Positions 11,641 to 24,645 are shown, numbered from the stretch's first letter. The stretch: DNA of 64,000 nt from Scylla paramamosain (GCF_035594125.1 NC_087173.1:17359255-17423254); one strand, 5' to 3'. The notes: generated by a model not told the origin, from the sequence alone. Translations and numbers: made by a program.

Positions 11641-14600
11641 AACAAACATAAGAACATAAGAAATAAGGGAAGCTGCAAGAAGCCATCACGCCTGCACGTG
11701 GCAGTCGCTGTATGAAATATACCTACCTATTTCCACCAATCATCCCCATCCATAAACCTGTCTAATCTTCTCTTGAAGCTCCCTAATGACTCAGCACTAA
11801 CAACTTGGTCACTGAGTCCGTTCCATTCATCTACCACTCTATTTGAGAACAAATTTCTTCCTATCTCTTTTTTAAACCTAACTTTTTCAAGCTTGAACCC
11901 GTTATTTCTTGTTCTGTCCTGGTTACTGATCCTAAAAATTTTCCTTACGTCCCCATTGTTATAACCCTTATACCACTTAAAGACTTCTATCAGGTCTCTT
12001 CTTAACCTACGTCTCTCTAGAGAATGTAAATTTAACAGCTTCAGTCTCGCCTCGTAAGGAATACTCCTCATCCCCTGTATCCTTTTAGTCATTCTCCTCT
12101 GTACTGATTCTAATAGACCTATATCCTTTCCGAAATATGGGGACCAGAATTGCACAGCGTAGTCTAGATGAGGTCTGACCAGCGCCAAATATAACTTTAA
12201 TATTACTTCGGGACCTTTAATTTTAACACTCCTAAAAATTAATCCTAATACCCTATTTGCCCTGTTTCTGGCCTCTGTGCATTGCTTTCTTAGACGGAGT
12301 TCAGAGCGAACTATAATTCCTAAATCTTTTTCGTATCCTGAACCTACCAGAGCTTCGTTGTATATTGTGTACCTACTGTTTGGCTTTCCTCTACCTACGC
12401 TAAGTACTTTGCATTTGTTAATATTAAACTGCATTTACCATCTGTCTGTCCATTCGTTCATCCCATCCAAATCTGCCTGCAAGGCGATGGCATCCGATTC
12501 TGGCATAATTAATCTACCTATCCTCGTGTAATCCGCAAATTTACTAACATCACTGCTAATTTCACTAACCAAGTCATTGATATATATAAAAAACAACAAT
12601 GGATCTCATACTGATCCCTGTGGCACCCCACTCGGATTTTGAGCCGTTTATTACAACTCTCTGTCGCCTGTCGCTAAGCCATGACCTTATCCAGCCTAAC
12701 ACCTTCCCATCTATCCCGTGTGCCCTAACCTTACTCAGGAGCCTCTGATGGGGTACCTTGTCAAACGCTTTTCTGAAGTCCAGATATAGGATATCATAAC
12801 TATCACCATTATCTACTGCCTCCTAAACCTTACTGTAAAAACTTAACAAGTTTGTCAGGCAAGACTTCCCCTTCGTGAAGCCATGCTGTGACTGATTTAT
12901 CAAGTTATGTTTGTCTAAATGCTCTCTAATGTTCCTCGCTATTATTGACACCATTGTTTTACCTACAACAGAAGTTAAGCTGACAGGTCTATAGTTAGAC
13001 GCTAAAGTTTTATCTCCTTTCTTAAAGATGGGTACTACATTAGTCTGCCTCCACATTACTGGTACCTCACCTGACTCAAATCTAAAGACAGAAACTAACG
13101 GCTCACTAATAACCTCTTTGCATTCCTTAAGTACTCTGGGATATATTTCATCTGGTCCTGGTTTCTTGAACTTTTTCAGCCTATCCTGTTCCACTATCTC
13201 CTTAGCTATGGTAATATGTGACAGCTGCTAATTCTCTTCTGCTCAAAACATCTGCTCACTATTCGGCATTTCCTTCATGTTTTCCTGGGAGAAGACAGTT
13301 AGAAAATACTGGATCAGAATTTCGCTAATCTCCTCCCCAGAACTAACCAGCTCCCCATCTGCTGCCTTTAATGGGCCTATTGCTCCTCTATTCCTCGTCC
13401 TATATACCTGATAAAATCCCTCAATGTTCGTCCTCTCCTGGCTGGCTACCTTTAATTCATAATTGTTTTTAGCTTTCCTCATTAAACTCCTGACTGTTCT
13501 AACTAATTCATTACATTGTGGCCTTAAAACCTCTTCCCCCTGCCTTTAATCTCTTATATATACTTCTCTTCCGCCCTGTGTAGTGTTTTAACAACTCATC
13601 TACATTTACTTCCCCTAATCTTCTCATCTCGGCCCCTTCCATCCTCTCTGCTCCATCTTCTACTCGCCTCGACCTCACCTCGCCCGTCTCAGCATGACCT
13701 GCCCCTCCAACATACTCACACACATCTCTCTCACATACCTCTCCCACTCCTCAGACCCTTCCGGACACTTCTCCCCTCCTCCTGTCCTTCACCCTCACAC
13801 TTCATTTCCCTCGCCCTGCCTTATCTCTCTCAACTCCGTCCTGGACCTGACCTCTCCCTGCACCCGTTGCCAGTCAACTCCTTGGAGGTCCCTTTTTAAT
13901 CCCTCAAAATCTGTTCTCCTAAAGTCAGGTATTTTAATAGTGTTTTTGCTTCTAAAAGTTTCCTCCTGTTCTAATTTGCACCTATTTCACAATGGTCACT
14001 GCTACCTAGCTGTTCTCCACCCTCTACCTGCGTGACTGCTTCCTCCCTGTTAGTTACAAGTAAATCTAGAATATTACTCCCCCTTGTAGGTTCCAAAACT
14101 GTTTTAAAAAAATTATCCTGAATTACCATAGGAAATTCCTCTGCTTCCCTGTTACCCACCATCTGGCTCCAGTCAATATTCCTAAAATCTAAATCTCCTA
14201 CCACACATACCTGACTGTACCTGCCTGCTCTACCACACATACCTGACTGTACCTGCCTGCTCTATGTATTTCCTGCCACAGTGAGGTGTTCATTTCCTTG
14301 GTATTGTTCGATGGCCTGTACACTACTCCCAGTACTACTGACCGTGATCCTTCCTTAATATCTACCCATATCGACTCTGCTTTGTTATCTGTTTTAATTC
14401 TACTGTTAATACAACGTTGTAATGTGTCCCTAACGTACAGCGCGACGCCTCCTCCTCTCCTGTTTTCCCTGTCTTTATAGAACAATGTATACCCATCTCT
14501 ATCTTAACCTCTGGATTAAATACTTTTCCTGGCATATCTAACCAAGTTTCTATTAAAGCAATGATATCAAGGCTCTCCTCACACGCCATTCCTCTAAGCT
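11640..14600 (-). mobile_element. Decayed CR1-like non-LTR retrotransposon, nearly full ORF2 length
   Basis: Read on the minus strand from about 14590 down, fragments of an apurinic endonuclease (14590-13970) are followed by reverse transcriptase pieces (13480-12430) and the C-terminal region common to CR1/jockey-type elements (12434-11727). Visible motifs are FKKGDK and YRPVSLTS (13194-12823) and GVPQGSV followed by a stop (near 12615). The catalytic box reads FADYT instead of FADDT (near 12550), so the second catalytic Asp is lost. The 3' end near 11650 carries short CATAAGAA-type repeats. Several frameshifts and stops make it a dead copy. The family assignment is from motif memory. Confidence 0.85.
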
Positions 14601-15780
14601 GGCAGGATGATCGCCAGGGACTTCACGGACGTAGACGGCGCGTGTCGTTTCTTTCTGGTTGCCAAGTTTGGTGTGACAACAACCCCCGCCACGTGACACC
14701 TCGCGAAGAGAGACTCACACTGCACGGCGACATCCTGTACTCAGCCACGTCACCATCTTTCATGCCACGCCACGAGCAATACGGTTGTTAGAAAAAATAA
14801 ATAAAATAAAATAAAATATGGTTTATTGGTTCAAGGAATGCTTCACGTCTGTTTGAATCACTATCAGTCCACTTTACTATGAGCTCTGGAACTTTCCTTG
14901 TGGATCAATAAAGTTATTCTTACTTTACTTACGATACTTACTATAAACTAGATACTGATACTTACTATATAAGAGATATAAGTACAGATATAGATAAATA
15001 AACTGATAAAGAACTTCCTAAGACTAATGTCTCTTATTTTTTTCGTTATAAATATAATTCTACAACATTTATGCATCTTTTGCCTGAACATCTTCCTTTG
15101 CAAATACCATAAAGAAAGATAAATGTGAGGTGAGTACTGCATCATCCCTTCCTTTAATGTTCTGCCCGCAAAACATTCAATTGATCTTAATCCTCTCTTC
15201 CTCCTCCTCCTTCTCCTCTGAATCATCTCTTTCCGGCCACACACTCAGTCCTGGCAAGGCTTCCCAGTGTCTAAGGAATACAAGCGTAATGGAACTCACC
15301 TCACAGCTTCATCGGGAGAGGCAGTAACCCTTCCCTCGCCCCTCGCCCAGCACCGCCCTGCTCAGCATTGCCTTGCTACATCCGCCCCTCGCCCCTCGCC
15401 CCTCGCCCAGCAACAAAGAGAGGAAGACGGGAGGGGTGGGAAAACACCATGAGCAGAGCGCTTCAGGGTTTTCATAGATGGCAGTAGTTTAGTGTCCACC
15501 TTTTATTCCTAATTGTACTCGTATATAAGTGGCAGTTTGTGTATAAATAACACAAGCAAGATGAATGTGCGTAAAACATACAAGTCTTCTCTTGAAAGAC
15601 TTGAGCGCAATATACGAGTCTATAGATTTTCCTATTAGTCATGCAGGGTTTCGACAGATGGCGCTGACCGGAATGAGAGTGCGCACGATGTTTTCAAGAG
15701 TACCTTTCATGTCTTTCTCTTGTGTTATCTTTGGCCCAGCAATGCCTCGCCTCTGTCTTGTGCTGGGGAGTTAGTTCTTG
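14601..15780. other. Intergenic; no gene seen
   Basis: Mostly AT-rich, with a GC-richer patch around 15310-15440 containing a triple CCCCTCG-type repeat. No credible coding or RNA gene. Confidence 0.4.
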
Positions 15781-15784
15781 GGAT

Positions 15785-16006
<222 letters not shown>

Positions 16007-16049
16007 GGGAGAAGAAGAATGACCATTTTTTTTTTTTTTTTATGTAGGA

Positions 16050-17640
16050 AGGATACTGGCCAAGGGCAACAAAAATCTAATAAAAAAAAAATGTCCACTG
16101 AAATGCCAGTCCCATAAAAGGGTCAAAACAGTGGTCAAAAATTGATGAATAAGTGTCTTGAAACCTCCCTCTTGAAGGAATTCAAGACATAGGAAGGTGG
16201 AAATACAGAAGCAGACAGGGAGTTCCAGAGTTTACCAGAGAAAGGGATGAATGATTGAGAATACTGGTTAACTCTTGCGTTAGAGAGGTGGACAGAATAG
16301 GGGTGAGAGAAAGAAGAAAGTCTTGTGCAGCGAGGCCGCGGAAGGAGGGGAGGCATGCAGTTAGCAAGATCAGAAGAGAAGTTAGCATGAAAATAGCGGT
16401 AGAAGACAGCTAGATATGCAACATTGCAGCGGTGAGAGAGAGGCTGAAGACAGTCAGTTAGAGGAGAGGAGTTGATGAGACGAAAAACTTTTCATTCCAC
16501 CCTGTCTAGAAGAGCAGTATGAGTGGAACCCCCCCAGACATGTGAAGCATACTCCATACATGGACGGGTAAGGCCCTTGTACAGTGTTAGCAGCGGGGGG
16601 TGAGAAAAACTGGCGGAGACGTCTCAGAACACCTAACTTCATAGAAGCTGTTTTAGCTAGAAATGAGATGTGAAGTTTCCAGTTCAGATTATAAGTAAAG
16701 GACAGACCGAGGATGTTCAGTGTAGAAGAGGGGGACAGTTGAGTGTCATTGAAGAAGAGGGGATAGTTGTCTGGAAGGTTGTGTCGAGTTGATAGATGGA
16801 GGAATTGAGTTTTTGAGGCATTGAACAATACCAAGTTTGCTCTGCCCCAATCAGAAATTTTAGAAAGATCAGAAGTCAAGCGTTCTGTGGCTTCCCTGCG
16901 TGATATGTTTACCTCCTGAAGGGTTGGACGTCTATGAAAAGACGTGGAAAAGTGCAGGGTGGTATCATCAGCGTAGGAGTGGATAGGACAAGAAGTTTGG
17001 TTTAGAAGATCATTAATGAATAATAAGAAGAGAGTGGGTGACAGGACAGAACCCTGAGGAACACCACTGTTAATAGATTTAGGAGAAGAACAGTGACCCT
17101 CTACCACAACAAACAACAAACAGGAAACTTGAAATGAAGTTACAGAGAGAAGGATAGAAACCGTAGGAGTGTAGTTTGTAAATCAAAGCTTTGTGCCAGA
17201 CTCTATCAAAAGCTTTTGATATGTCCAAGGCAACAGCAAAAAGTTTCACCAAAATCTCTAAAAGAGGATGACCAAGACTCAGTAATGAAAGCCAGAAGAT
17301 CACCAGTAGAGCGGCCTTGACGGAACCCATACTGGCGATCAGATATAAGGTTGTGAAGTGATAGATGTTTAAGAATCTTCCTGCTGAGGATAGATTAAAA
17401 AACTTTAGATAGGCAGGAAATTAAAGCAATAGGACGGTAGTTTGAGGGATTAGAACAGTCACCCTTTATAGGAACAGGTTGAATGCAGGCAAACTTCCAG
17501 CAAGAAGGAAAGGTAGATGTTGACAGACAGAGCTGAAAGAGTTTGACTAGGCAAGGTGCAAGCACGGAGGCAGTTTCAGAGAACAATAGGAGGGACCCCA
17601 TCAGGTCTATAAGCCTTCCGAGGGTTTAGGCCAGCGATGA
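16050..17640 (-). mobile_element. Decayed jockey/CR1-like LINE fragment with intact YADD
   Basis: On the minus strand, 17600-17395 and 17330-17080 give finger/palm pieces including SNYRPIALIS and ALDISKAFDRVWHKAL. The block 17119-16454 includes GVPQGSVLSPTLFL and SYADDTTLH. The tail 16450-16135 is the usual C-terminal region. Frameshifts separate the pieces and the 5' part (endonuclease) is missing. It is a different family from the element at 11640-14600. Confidence 0.85.
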
Positions 17641-17714
17641 AATAAAAGTCCGCTCCAGTATTTTTCATGAAAGAAATATTGTGGTAAGATTGAAATATCT
17701 ATACGAGATTTATG

Positions 17715-17716
<2 letters not shown>

Positions 17717-17772
<56 letters not shown>
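17717..17772. repeat. (GA)n microsatellite
   Basis: About 28 GA units. An (AAC)n run at 17826-17860 follows. Both lie upstream of gene C. Confidence 0.95.
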
Positions 17773-17774
<2 letters not shown>

Positions 17775-17860
17775 AATTCAAGTGGGCTGCTACAGGCAAG
17801 TCAGTCATGGTGCTGGCAAAAGATCAACAACAACAACAACAACAACAATAACAACAACGA

Positions 17861-18340
17861 GAGAGACGCTCATGGTGACTCTTCACTCAGCTTGGCGGTC
17901 TGTTACTCATCTTATCACTCCTGCACCACAACGCCCGCCCAGTGGCAGCGTGACGCCCGCCGATCCAGCCCGCAGATAACACACCGCCGGAAGCTGGAAC
18001 ACACACACACACACACACTGCCGAAACACAGCAAACAACAAATCAAACGACCAACACTAACTCACCGGAGCGTCACACTTCGTGAAGACTTGAAGCTTCA
18101 CACGCGCGGTCCGGTGCTCCTGTCCGCGGCGCGCCGCACTGCAGGGAAGCGCCACGTCAGTAACGAGTGTGGGCGAGGCACGACTGAACAAGGTGACGTC
18201 AAGAGACCGAGGTGCGGCACGCCCTTCACACACTGCTGCACCGCGCACGTCACCGCTGCCCGGCACTCGCCAATACTTCATCAGCGTCCGTCCACCCCTC
18301 ACCCCACCCCTCTTCACCACGCCAGCGACGCCCCGCCAGC
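17861..18340 (+). promoter_or_regulatory. GC-rich upstream region of gene C
   Basis: GC content rises markedly and CpG is frequent up to the ATG at 18341, so promoter and 5' UTR are likely here. No TATA box is obvious. A long out-of-frame open reading frame crosses the gene start but begins in the GA repeat and is not credible. Confidence 0.4.
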
Positions 18341-19752
18341 ATGGACACCCCCGCCACCCTCGATGTGGATTATGACGAGGAGCACCACTCTGAGGGCGCG
18401 GCGCAGCTCGAGGCGCTGGAGGACCAGCTGTCCCTGCACTCCTCCACGAGTGGCGAAGAGCACGTGCTGCCGGACGCCGGGGGAAGCCCTGACGGAATCT
18501 TCTGGGGTATCCTGGCCGCGTTCTGTATACTCGCTGGTTTGTCAATTGGCCTCGCGTTGTATTTGAAAAGTAAGTGAATAGCAATTTGCAGGATCACCCA
18601 ACTAATGAATGAAGGTCAGATCAATAAATCCATTTCCTGGTTCACTGCTGACAGCCTGAGGCGCGCAGCAATTCATTGGTTGGGTGATACTGCGGCAAGT
18701 CTTCATAATGGGACCGCAAGGCTGAGACGAGATGGCCCCACTCCGACTGCCCCCGCCGCGCCCCCACCGCACGTGGGGGCGCGGCGGGAGTCTGGGCAAG
18801 GAAACCAAACCGCTTCAATGGCTGTTCACAACAACAATGATGGAGTCGCTGCCCACATCTAAACTTAATCCTTTTCAATATTGCCTTTTCAATATTGCGT
18901 TTAGCAAGTTATTTTTATTCAATAGCATCGCGTGTCTGTTCTGAACGATAGTTGTTCTAAAATAGCGCGCCCGGTCTTATTATATAGATTTGCCGAAACT
19001 GCAAATTGGCTTGAGGTCATAGCCAGTTCATGTGTATTAGTGAATAACTAAAATGTTTGCATCCTGAGATCTGAGGTGACTGCATGCTCGCGTGAGGCTG
19101 CATTGTGATTTTAAGTGCATGCTAACAATTGCCACCCCTTGTTCCAGGCAGCTTCGCGTTGACCATCGGTGACTTCTTGCGTCGGTGCTGCTCTAAGCTA
19201 ACCGGCGCCTCCACTCACGACCCCGTCCTGCTGAACGTGACTGGCCGTCAGAGTAAAGACGACTTGGACAAAGACGGCGCGGAGGATGACAAGCGCAGTG
19301 AGGGGAGCTCGTCAGATGAAGGGGAAGGTGGGAGTAACAAGAAACTTGAAAACTCTACAACCACTAAGGTTACGTTCCACAAGAGTGAAGGTGACGGTGA
19401 CGGCACTGAACCCTCGGAGGGTAAAGGGAAGGAAGCAGCGAAGGAGCGAGATGCCACTGATGATGCGGCTGAGGAGGCGGAGGGACAGCAAGGGGACGCG
19501 AAGACAACAGAAGCAGCGGAGGAATCGGAGGCTGCGGCGGCAGGCGAGAACAGAGAGAACGAGGAAACGAAGGAAGTGGAGGCGAAGGAGGCACAAGAAA
19601 GCGAGAAGCGGTCCCGCCGCAGCTCCAGCTCCAGTTCCAGTTCAAGTTCTGATGAAGAGAGTTCTGTACGTCAGCGGAAGAACGCCGCGGCAGAGACGGC
19701 GCCGGAGGGGGAGGCGGCGGCGGCGGCTGGCGAGGTGGAGCACAAGGAGTGA
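18341..19752 (+). CDS. Gene C: single-pass membrane protein with acidic ectodomain and low-complexity tail (two exons)
   Basis: Exon 1 is 18341-18569, the intron 18570-19147 (GTAAGT..TCCAG, phase 1) and exon 2 19148-19752, giving 277 residues. The start context is AGCATGG. Residues 1-52 are acidic (DVDYDEEHH near the start), residues 53-75 form the membrane segment, and Lys76 plus two Ser span the junction. The tail has a short conserved-looking start (FLRRCC, about residues 87-92, Cys pair next to Arg) that could be palmitoylated. It then becomes a long Glu/Lys/Ala-rich disordered region with a ten-residue Ser block flanked by Arg (RSRRS..SDEESS), similar in composition to RS-type or casein-kinase substrates. 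There is no signal peptide; N-out/C-in is likely. No family is recognised. Unspliced, the frame ends two codons after the exon. Confidence 0.8.
18752..18788. repeat. Perfect 16-bp GC hairpin in gene C intron
   Basis: CCCGCCGCGCCCCCAC (18752-18767) is exactly complementary to 18773-18788 around a 5-base loop. All but one pair are G-C. It would fold strongly in the pre-mRNA. Its role is unknown. Confidence 0.9.
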
Positions 19753-19994
19753 GGCTGGCATCGCCTCGTGTCTGTTAATTGTCCGGCGTCCATTAACGAG
19801 TTTACGTAGTGTGATATTATTTAGTAAATCTTGTAAAGTATATTTGTTTATTAACTGCTGTGGTTTATTGTTCCCCGTAAATGTTTATTCCTCCCCACAT
19901 TTGATTATGTAGTAAGAGAATTTTGCGTTTTGTTAAATATATTTTTTTCCACAAAAACTAATTAACTATTTTCCTGAAAGAATAGCTTAATTAA
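19753..19994. other. Gene C 3' flank
   Basis: AT-rich sequence, presumably 3' UTR. No canonical AATAAA is seen. It ends at the TTAA that flanks the Harbinger-like element. Confidence 0.4.
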
Positions 19995-20867
19995 GGTGCG
20001 TCCACAAGGCCGAGCAGTGTCCGTCGGTCAAAACTGTTACCAGATACAATGGAAAGCGAAAAGGCTCGCTGGTGACGTCAGAAGCGAGCACCAGGAGCTG
20101 TACCGGACACTGTCCATGTTCGTAGTATCGGAACCTTTAGGTATGGATCCTTAAGTACATCCTACTAGTAGATGGTTTGGCACGTCTCGGGAATAATTGC
20201 AGACAGACTGTTTAGATATTCTTATTGTGTATTGAAGGGAAGTGTAGGAGCACCCGGTGGAAAGGTGAATCAATGTTGCCTCTAGACATGCTTCTGGTGA
20301 AATGCTTTCTCTCATACAGGTGTCCTGCTTCGTTATGAAAGGTTTTACCTTCTCCAGTAAGTCGTAGAAGGTGTTTGGGTTCATCCCCATATAGTTTGTG
20401 AAATCTGATTCATGACCAATATGCAGTTCATGTAAAGTGGTTGCATGACTTCCTCTTCCTCCGTGTTTCTAACCAGTCCTTGCACCATTCCCTTCTTGTC
20501 ACCTTGTCCTCACACAATGCAGGAATGATTATGCTGCACAGGGCAATTTTCTTGGTTTTGTTTTCTTATCTTCTTGTGCACCATGATGATGTCCCACACT
20601 AGGCGATGGCAACAACCACCTGTCGCCGAAATCCACAGCAACACTGACGTAAATACCTGCATGTTGCTAACGGACATCAGCTTCGAACATTGTCTGCCGG
20701 TCTTCGTCTGGTGAACAGAGTGGAAACTGTGGTTTACAACTTCATCTGGCACCACTGTTTGTTGCCATATAAACTTCCCTCGTTTAAACGCTTATGACGT
20801 CATCCTGCTTCGCCTTTTGATATGGTAGCAGTGTTTGTTCGACGGACTCTGTTAGACCGTGTGGACC
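19995..20867 (-). mobile_element. Short PIF/Harbinger-like element with terminal inverted repeats
   Basis: The ends are imperfect inverted repeats (left GGTGCGTCCACAAGG..TCCGTCG, right its diverged complement), with TTAA on both sides (19991-19994 and 20868-20871). This fits a 3-bp TTA or TAA target duplication. On the minus strand, 20390-20151 encodes a HARBI1-type stretch (FYDLLEKVKPFI, then ISPEACLEATL). The element is about 870 bp, too short for a whole transposase, so it is a decayed internal-deletion copy. The domain match is from memory. Confidence 0.7.
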
Positions 20868-20871
20868 TTAA

Positions 20872-21371
20872 CTCCAAACAAGCTCAGGGAAAGCAGACTT
20901 GAAAGTGACTGGGTGTGGAAACGCTCAGGAACCAGACTCCTTGTAAACAAATAGACGGTAAGTGTCAAAACGAAACCCCTGATGGTACGTGGTCTTGGCG
21001 ACGCCTCAGGGGCCTAACGCATGTAATCGTTTGCTATTTACTCCGGCAGTGACACATTTGAATTTTTGGAAGCTGCACCTCAGTGGGGGTATTTTCGCTA
21101 TTTGTTGCCGTTGGCACTGCAGTGCCCCTCACATAAAAAAAAAAAAAAAAAAAAAAAACAAGAAACCGATCACACTCATAACAGCACGCACTGAGTAAGT
21201 TACTTGACTAACACATGATGAAGTGTCCTGCCACGAAGCACTGCCCGGGCTGACCAGGTGACGACACGACATGTTTAATGCAGTGGCGCAGAAGTAACTA
21301 GCGTCGGGGAAGGGATGGAGGGACTGCTGCTGCTGCTGCCGCTGCTGCTGCTGCTGCTACTCCTGCTGCTG

Positions 21372-21415
<44 letters not shown>

Positions 21416-21418
21416 GGC

Positions 21419-21455
<37 letters not shown>

Positions 21456-22120
21456 CTCAGCGGATGTAAAATTTTTCTAAGTTGCGACAGGTGCCTGGGA
21501 CCAGACGGACTGAACACGCCTAGCACGCCAGCATTCAGAAACACTCTGCTCTCTCACCACGACTGTATCCAAAGGCCACAGAGATGGATGGCCGGGTTTT
21601 CAAGAGGATTTTTTCATGTTAAGCGGACGTTAGCTCCTTTTTAGTGAAAAATTAAACATTGCGTCAGTTTACATGAAACTTTACTGTAAAGTAGCTATGA
21701 TACTTACGTGTGTAGAAATTTTCAGGATTTTATATGAAAAAGAAAAGAAAAGAAAATGTATTTTCCCTGGATTTCAGTATTTTTTTCTTTTACCAAATTT
21801 TAATCGATTATTGCTCAGACATTTTAAACAATAGAAAATTTTAAAAATAATTTCTGATAAATCTAATTATTCATAAATAATTTTTGCCAGTAAATTTTCT
21901 AAAATATGGTATTATTATGACGAAAAAAAAATCAAACACTGATAATCCTGACGCCACTAAAAAATTCGCAAATGTCCTTGTTAAAAAATATATGCATTTG
22001 ACCAAATCCAAAATTTTCTGGCAAAATTTATAGAAAATTTAATGGTAAGTATAATAAACCAAAAATTAAGTAAATAAAACGAAAACTATAGGTAGAGTAT
22101 CACGTTAAAGAACAATAAGT
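20872..22120. other. Intergenic with simple repeats
   Basis: It contains a poly-A run (21136-21158), a mixed CTG/CTA microsatellite (21327-21415) and a TG run (21422-21452). The stretch 21660-22120 is AT-rich with repeated AAAATTT-like words. No gene is supported. Confidence 0.5.
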
Positions 22121-22124
22121 TGCA

Positions 22125-22760
22125 GTTAAGAAAACAGAGTTAGAAGCAGCCAGACGGTAGTGCTGCAGGTGGTCTCTCTCAGCTTTTTGTTCCTCATCTT
22201 CCTTTTGTGAGGCATATCCATTTTCTTATCCTTGTTTGTCAGGTAGTTCTTTACTGAAGTCGTCCACTCTATGCCCAACCTCTCACCCAGATGACTGGCG
22301 ACGTGGCCAACGTTGCAGGTTGAAACAGCTGTTACAGTTGCAAAGTCCACCATCCTTTTTGTAGCATTTCGATGCCTTGGACAAATCCTCCAAATTCGTG
22401 AGTGTAGGTGGTCACTTCTGTTGTGTCACACCTTTCAAACACCTGGTCATCATTTCGTCGGTGGTAAGACGATCATATACATTTTTCACTTGTTCTTTTG
22501 ATCTTCATCCAAATGGAAGGAGACGTGCATTTTTTGATAAGATTGTGGAGTTTTTCCACATGCTAAGCTTCTATTGTAAAAACACCAAGAAGTTTCCCCC
22601 TTGGCACACATCTGATGCTGAGGATTCTCATTAGTGGAGGTGCAATGATAAAAGGTGGACAATATCTCCTCTCTCATCTCTCAGGCACTTGTGTCAACCT
22701 TACGGTTGAGAGACACTTGAAAGTAGTGTTGCAAGGCATCAATGACCACGTCTGTCACCT
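22125..22760 (-). mobile_element. Mutator-like transposase fragment
   Basis: The minus strand (22760-22486) reads a stretch with DVVIDALQHYF, then STFYHCTSTNENPQHQMC and GETSWCFYNRS. The Cys/His spacing resembles a domain in Mutator-like transposases of invertebrates. The following piece (22353-22126) may be the next part after a frameshift. It is a broken fragment; the family call is from motif memory. Confidence 0.5.
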
Positions 22761-22899
22761 TGTTTTTTTTTTTTTTTCCCAAATGATGTTTTTTTTTCAG
22801 CACTTTTTACCTTTTTCAATCTTCTCAAGCCAGTCCCGAGTCGCTTTGCCACGTGATTTATACACTCCACTTTCTCAACTTTACGTTTATCACCATAAT

Positions 22900-23300
22900 A
22901 ACATAAGAACATAAGAAATAAGGGAAGCTGCAAGAAGCGACCAGACTTACACGTGGCAGTCCCTGTATTAAATATACCTACCTGTTTCCACCTATCATCC
23001 CCATCCATAAACCCGTCTAATCTTCTTTTAAAGCTCCCTAATGTCTTAGCATTAACAACATGATTAGAGTCCGTTCCACTCATCTACCACTCTATTTGAA
23101 ACCAATTTCCTTCCTAAACCTAAATTTTTCAAGCTTGAGCCCGTTATTTCTTGTTCTATCCTGGTTGCTGATCCTAAGAATTTTGCTTACATCCCCCTTG
23201 TTGTAACCCTTTACCACTTAAAGACTTCTATCAGGTCCCCTCTTAATCTACGTCTCTCTAAAGAATGTAAATTTAACAGCTTCAGTCTCGCCCATCAATT
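22900..23300 (-). mobile_element. 5'-truncated copy of the CR1-like LINE
   Basis: The minus strand contains LGSFKRRLDGFMDGDDRWK and the same 3' terminus (CATAAGAAATAAGGGAAGC on +) as the element at 11640-14600. Only the last ~400 bp are present and they carry frameshifts. Confidence 0.8.
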
Positions 23301-23454
23301 ATCCTAAATACTGACGGCGAGAGACAGGAAATTCTTGCTTTAGCCGCGGCGGGGCGGGGTGGGACGAGGAGTCAAGAATACTATGCACACAAAACCAAAG
23401 TTAGTCGTGCTGACTAAGTCTTCTTAATAAAACCCATGGGGTCTAGAACAAGTG

Positions 23455-23710
23455 GCAACATTAGTCACAGTGAGTAACATAATGTTAGTCAATTTATGAC
23501 TAAGTGAGCACTGAAGCTGAGTATGGCCTTAGTCAAAGATATTTGACTAATGCCTTTGTACTGTTCACTGCATTTACTAGCCATCTTAGTCACAGTGAGT
23601 GAAAAAGTTAGTCAGTTTATGACTAACTGAACCGTGAAGCTGAGTATGGCCTCAGTGAAAGACAGTCAAAGATATCTGACTAATGCCTTCGTACTGTTCA
23701 CTGCTTTTAC
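23455..23710. repeat. Two-copy tandem duplication, unit about 125 bp
   Basis: CATTAGTCACAGTGAGT / CATCTTAGTCACAGTGAGT, GACTAA, GCTGAGTATGGCC and ACTGTTCACTGC recur in order in two adjacent units. No coding content. The neighbouring 23790-24440 is AT-rich with nothing recognised. Confidence 0.65.
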
Positions 23711-24445
23711 TAACCACATTAGTAAAGTGACCATAGGTGTTAGTCAATTAAATGACTAATTACTTAGTCTTTCTTAGGCAGATGATGAATCATTAATAAC
23801 TTTAATACTAGCAGCTAATTAGTGCTGTATGAAGGTCAGGGAAAGAAAGGGGTAATAAATTCAACGTATTCATATACAGAATTAAATGTTCACTCCATTT
23901 CATTGCATTACAAAACTGAAAAAAAAAGAAATAACACTATAATTTCATCATCTATAGTATAAAGTTAATGTTTTTCATTTGAACATTTAACAAAAAGTTC
24001 CCCTCAAAACTGAAATGATATATAAAACAGAGATGTAAAAAAATAAACTCCATTGGTAACACTTCATCCTGGCAGGAGAAAAAAGAAAAAAGAAAAAAAA
24101 AAACACAAAAACAACCTGTTTGCACAAGCCATTAACTAAATAATATACATTTGTGAGTATTAATCACCAAAGACCTGCGAAGTGAAAAAGAAAGTACTCA
24201 TCTCTAAGATATGAATGTTAAGCCTTCTTCACATTCATATACTGAAAGAAAAAAAAATATAAAAGTAAAGTTTAAATAAATCAAATGTAATGAGTTCCAG
24301 ACCGTGTAGAGAATGCTGAATCAGTCCACTGCCAGTCATAATATCACAGTACTTTTAAGAGATTAAGGGCAACAACCAGTGCAAAAATAGACATTTAACC
24401 TTATTTGTACAAGCTTTTAACTGAGATCATACCCATACGTCACCA

Positions 24446-24645
24446 TTAATCCTTTAAAGCTACACAATACAATAAAATGTGCATTTCTATGGGATATATT
24501 CCCCTATAATTTGAACACTCTTGCTTGTCACCCTTCCCTTTGCACAGTGGAGCTGTGCACGCACTCACCCAATCCTTGGGAACCACACTTGTAATAAAGC
24601 ATACACTGAACATTCTTACCAGCCATTCCACCTTGCTTAAACTGC
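24446..24645 (-). mobile_element. Short LINE reverse-transcriptase fragment
   Basis: The minus strand reads PKDWVSACTAPLCKGKGDKQ then ECSNYRGI, the start of the fingers region in non-LTR reverse transcriptases. It is about 200 bp and truncated at both ends. Confidence 0.65.

Noticed and set aside
17712..18566. 284-codon frame starting in a GA microsatellite
   Set aside because: It begins with an Arg/Glu dipeptide repeat and overlaps gene C exon 1 out of phase; the gene C frame has a membrane segment and a good donor.
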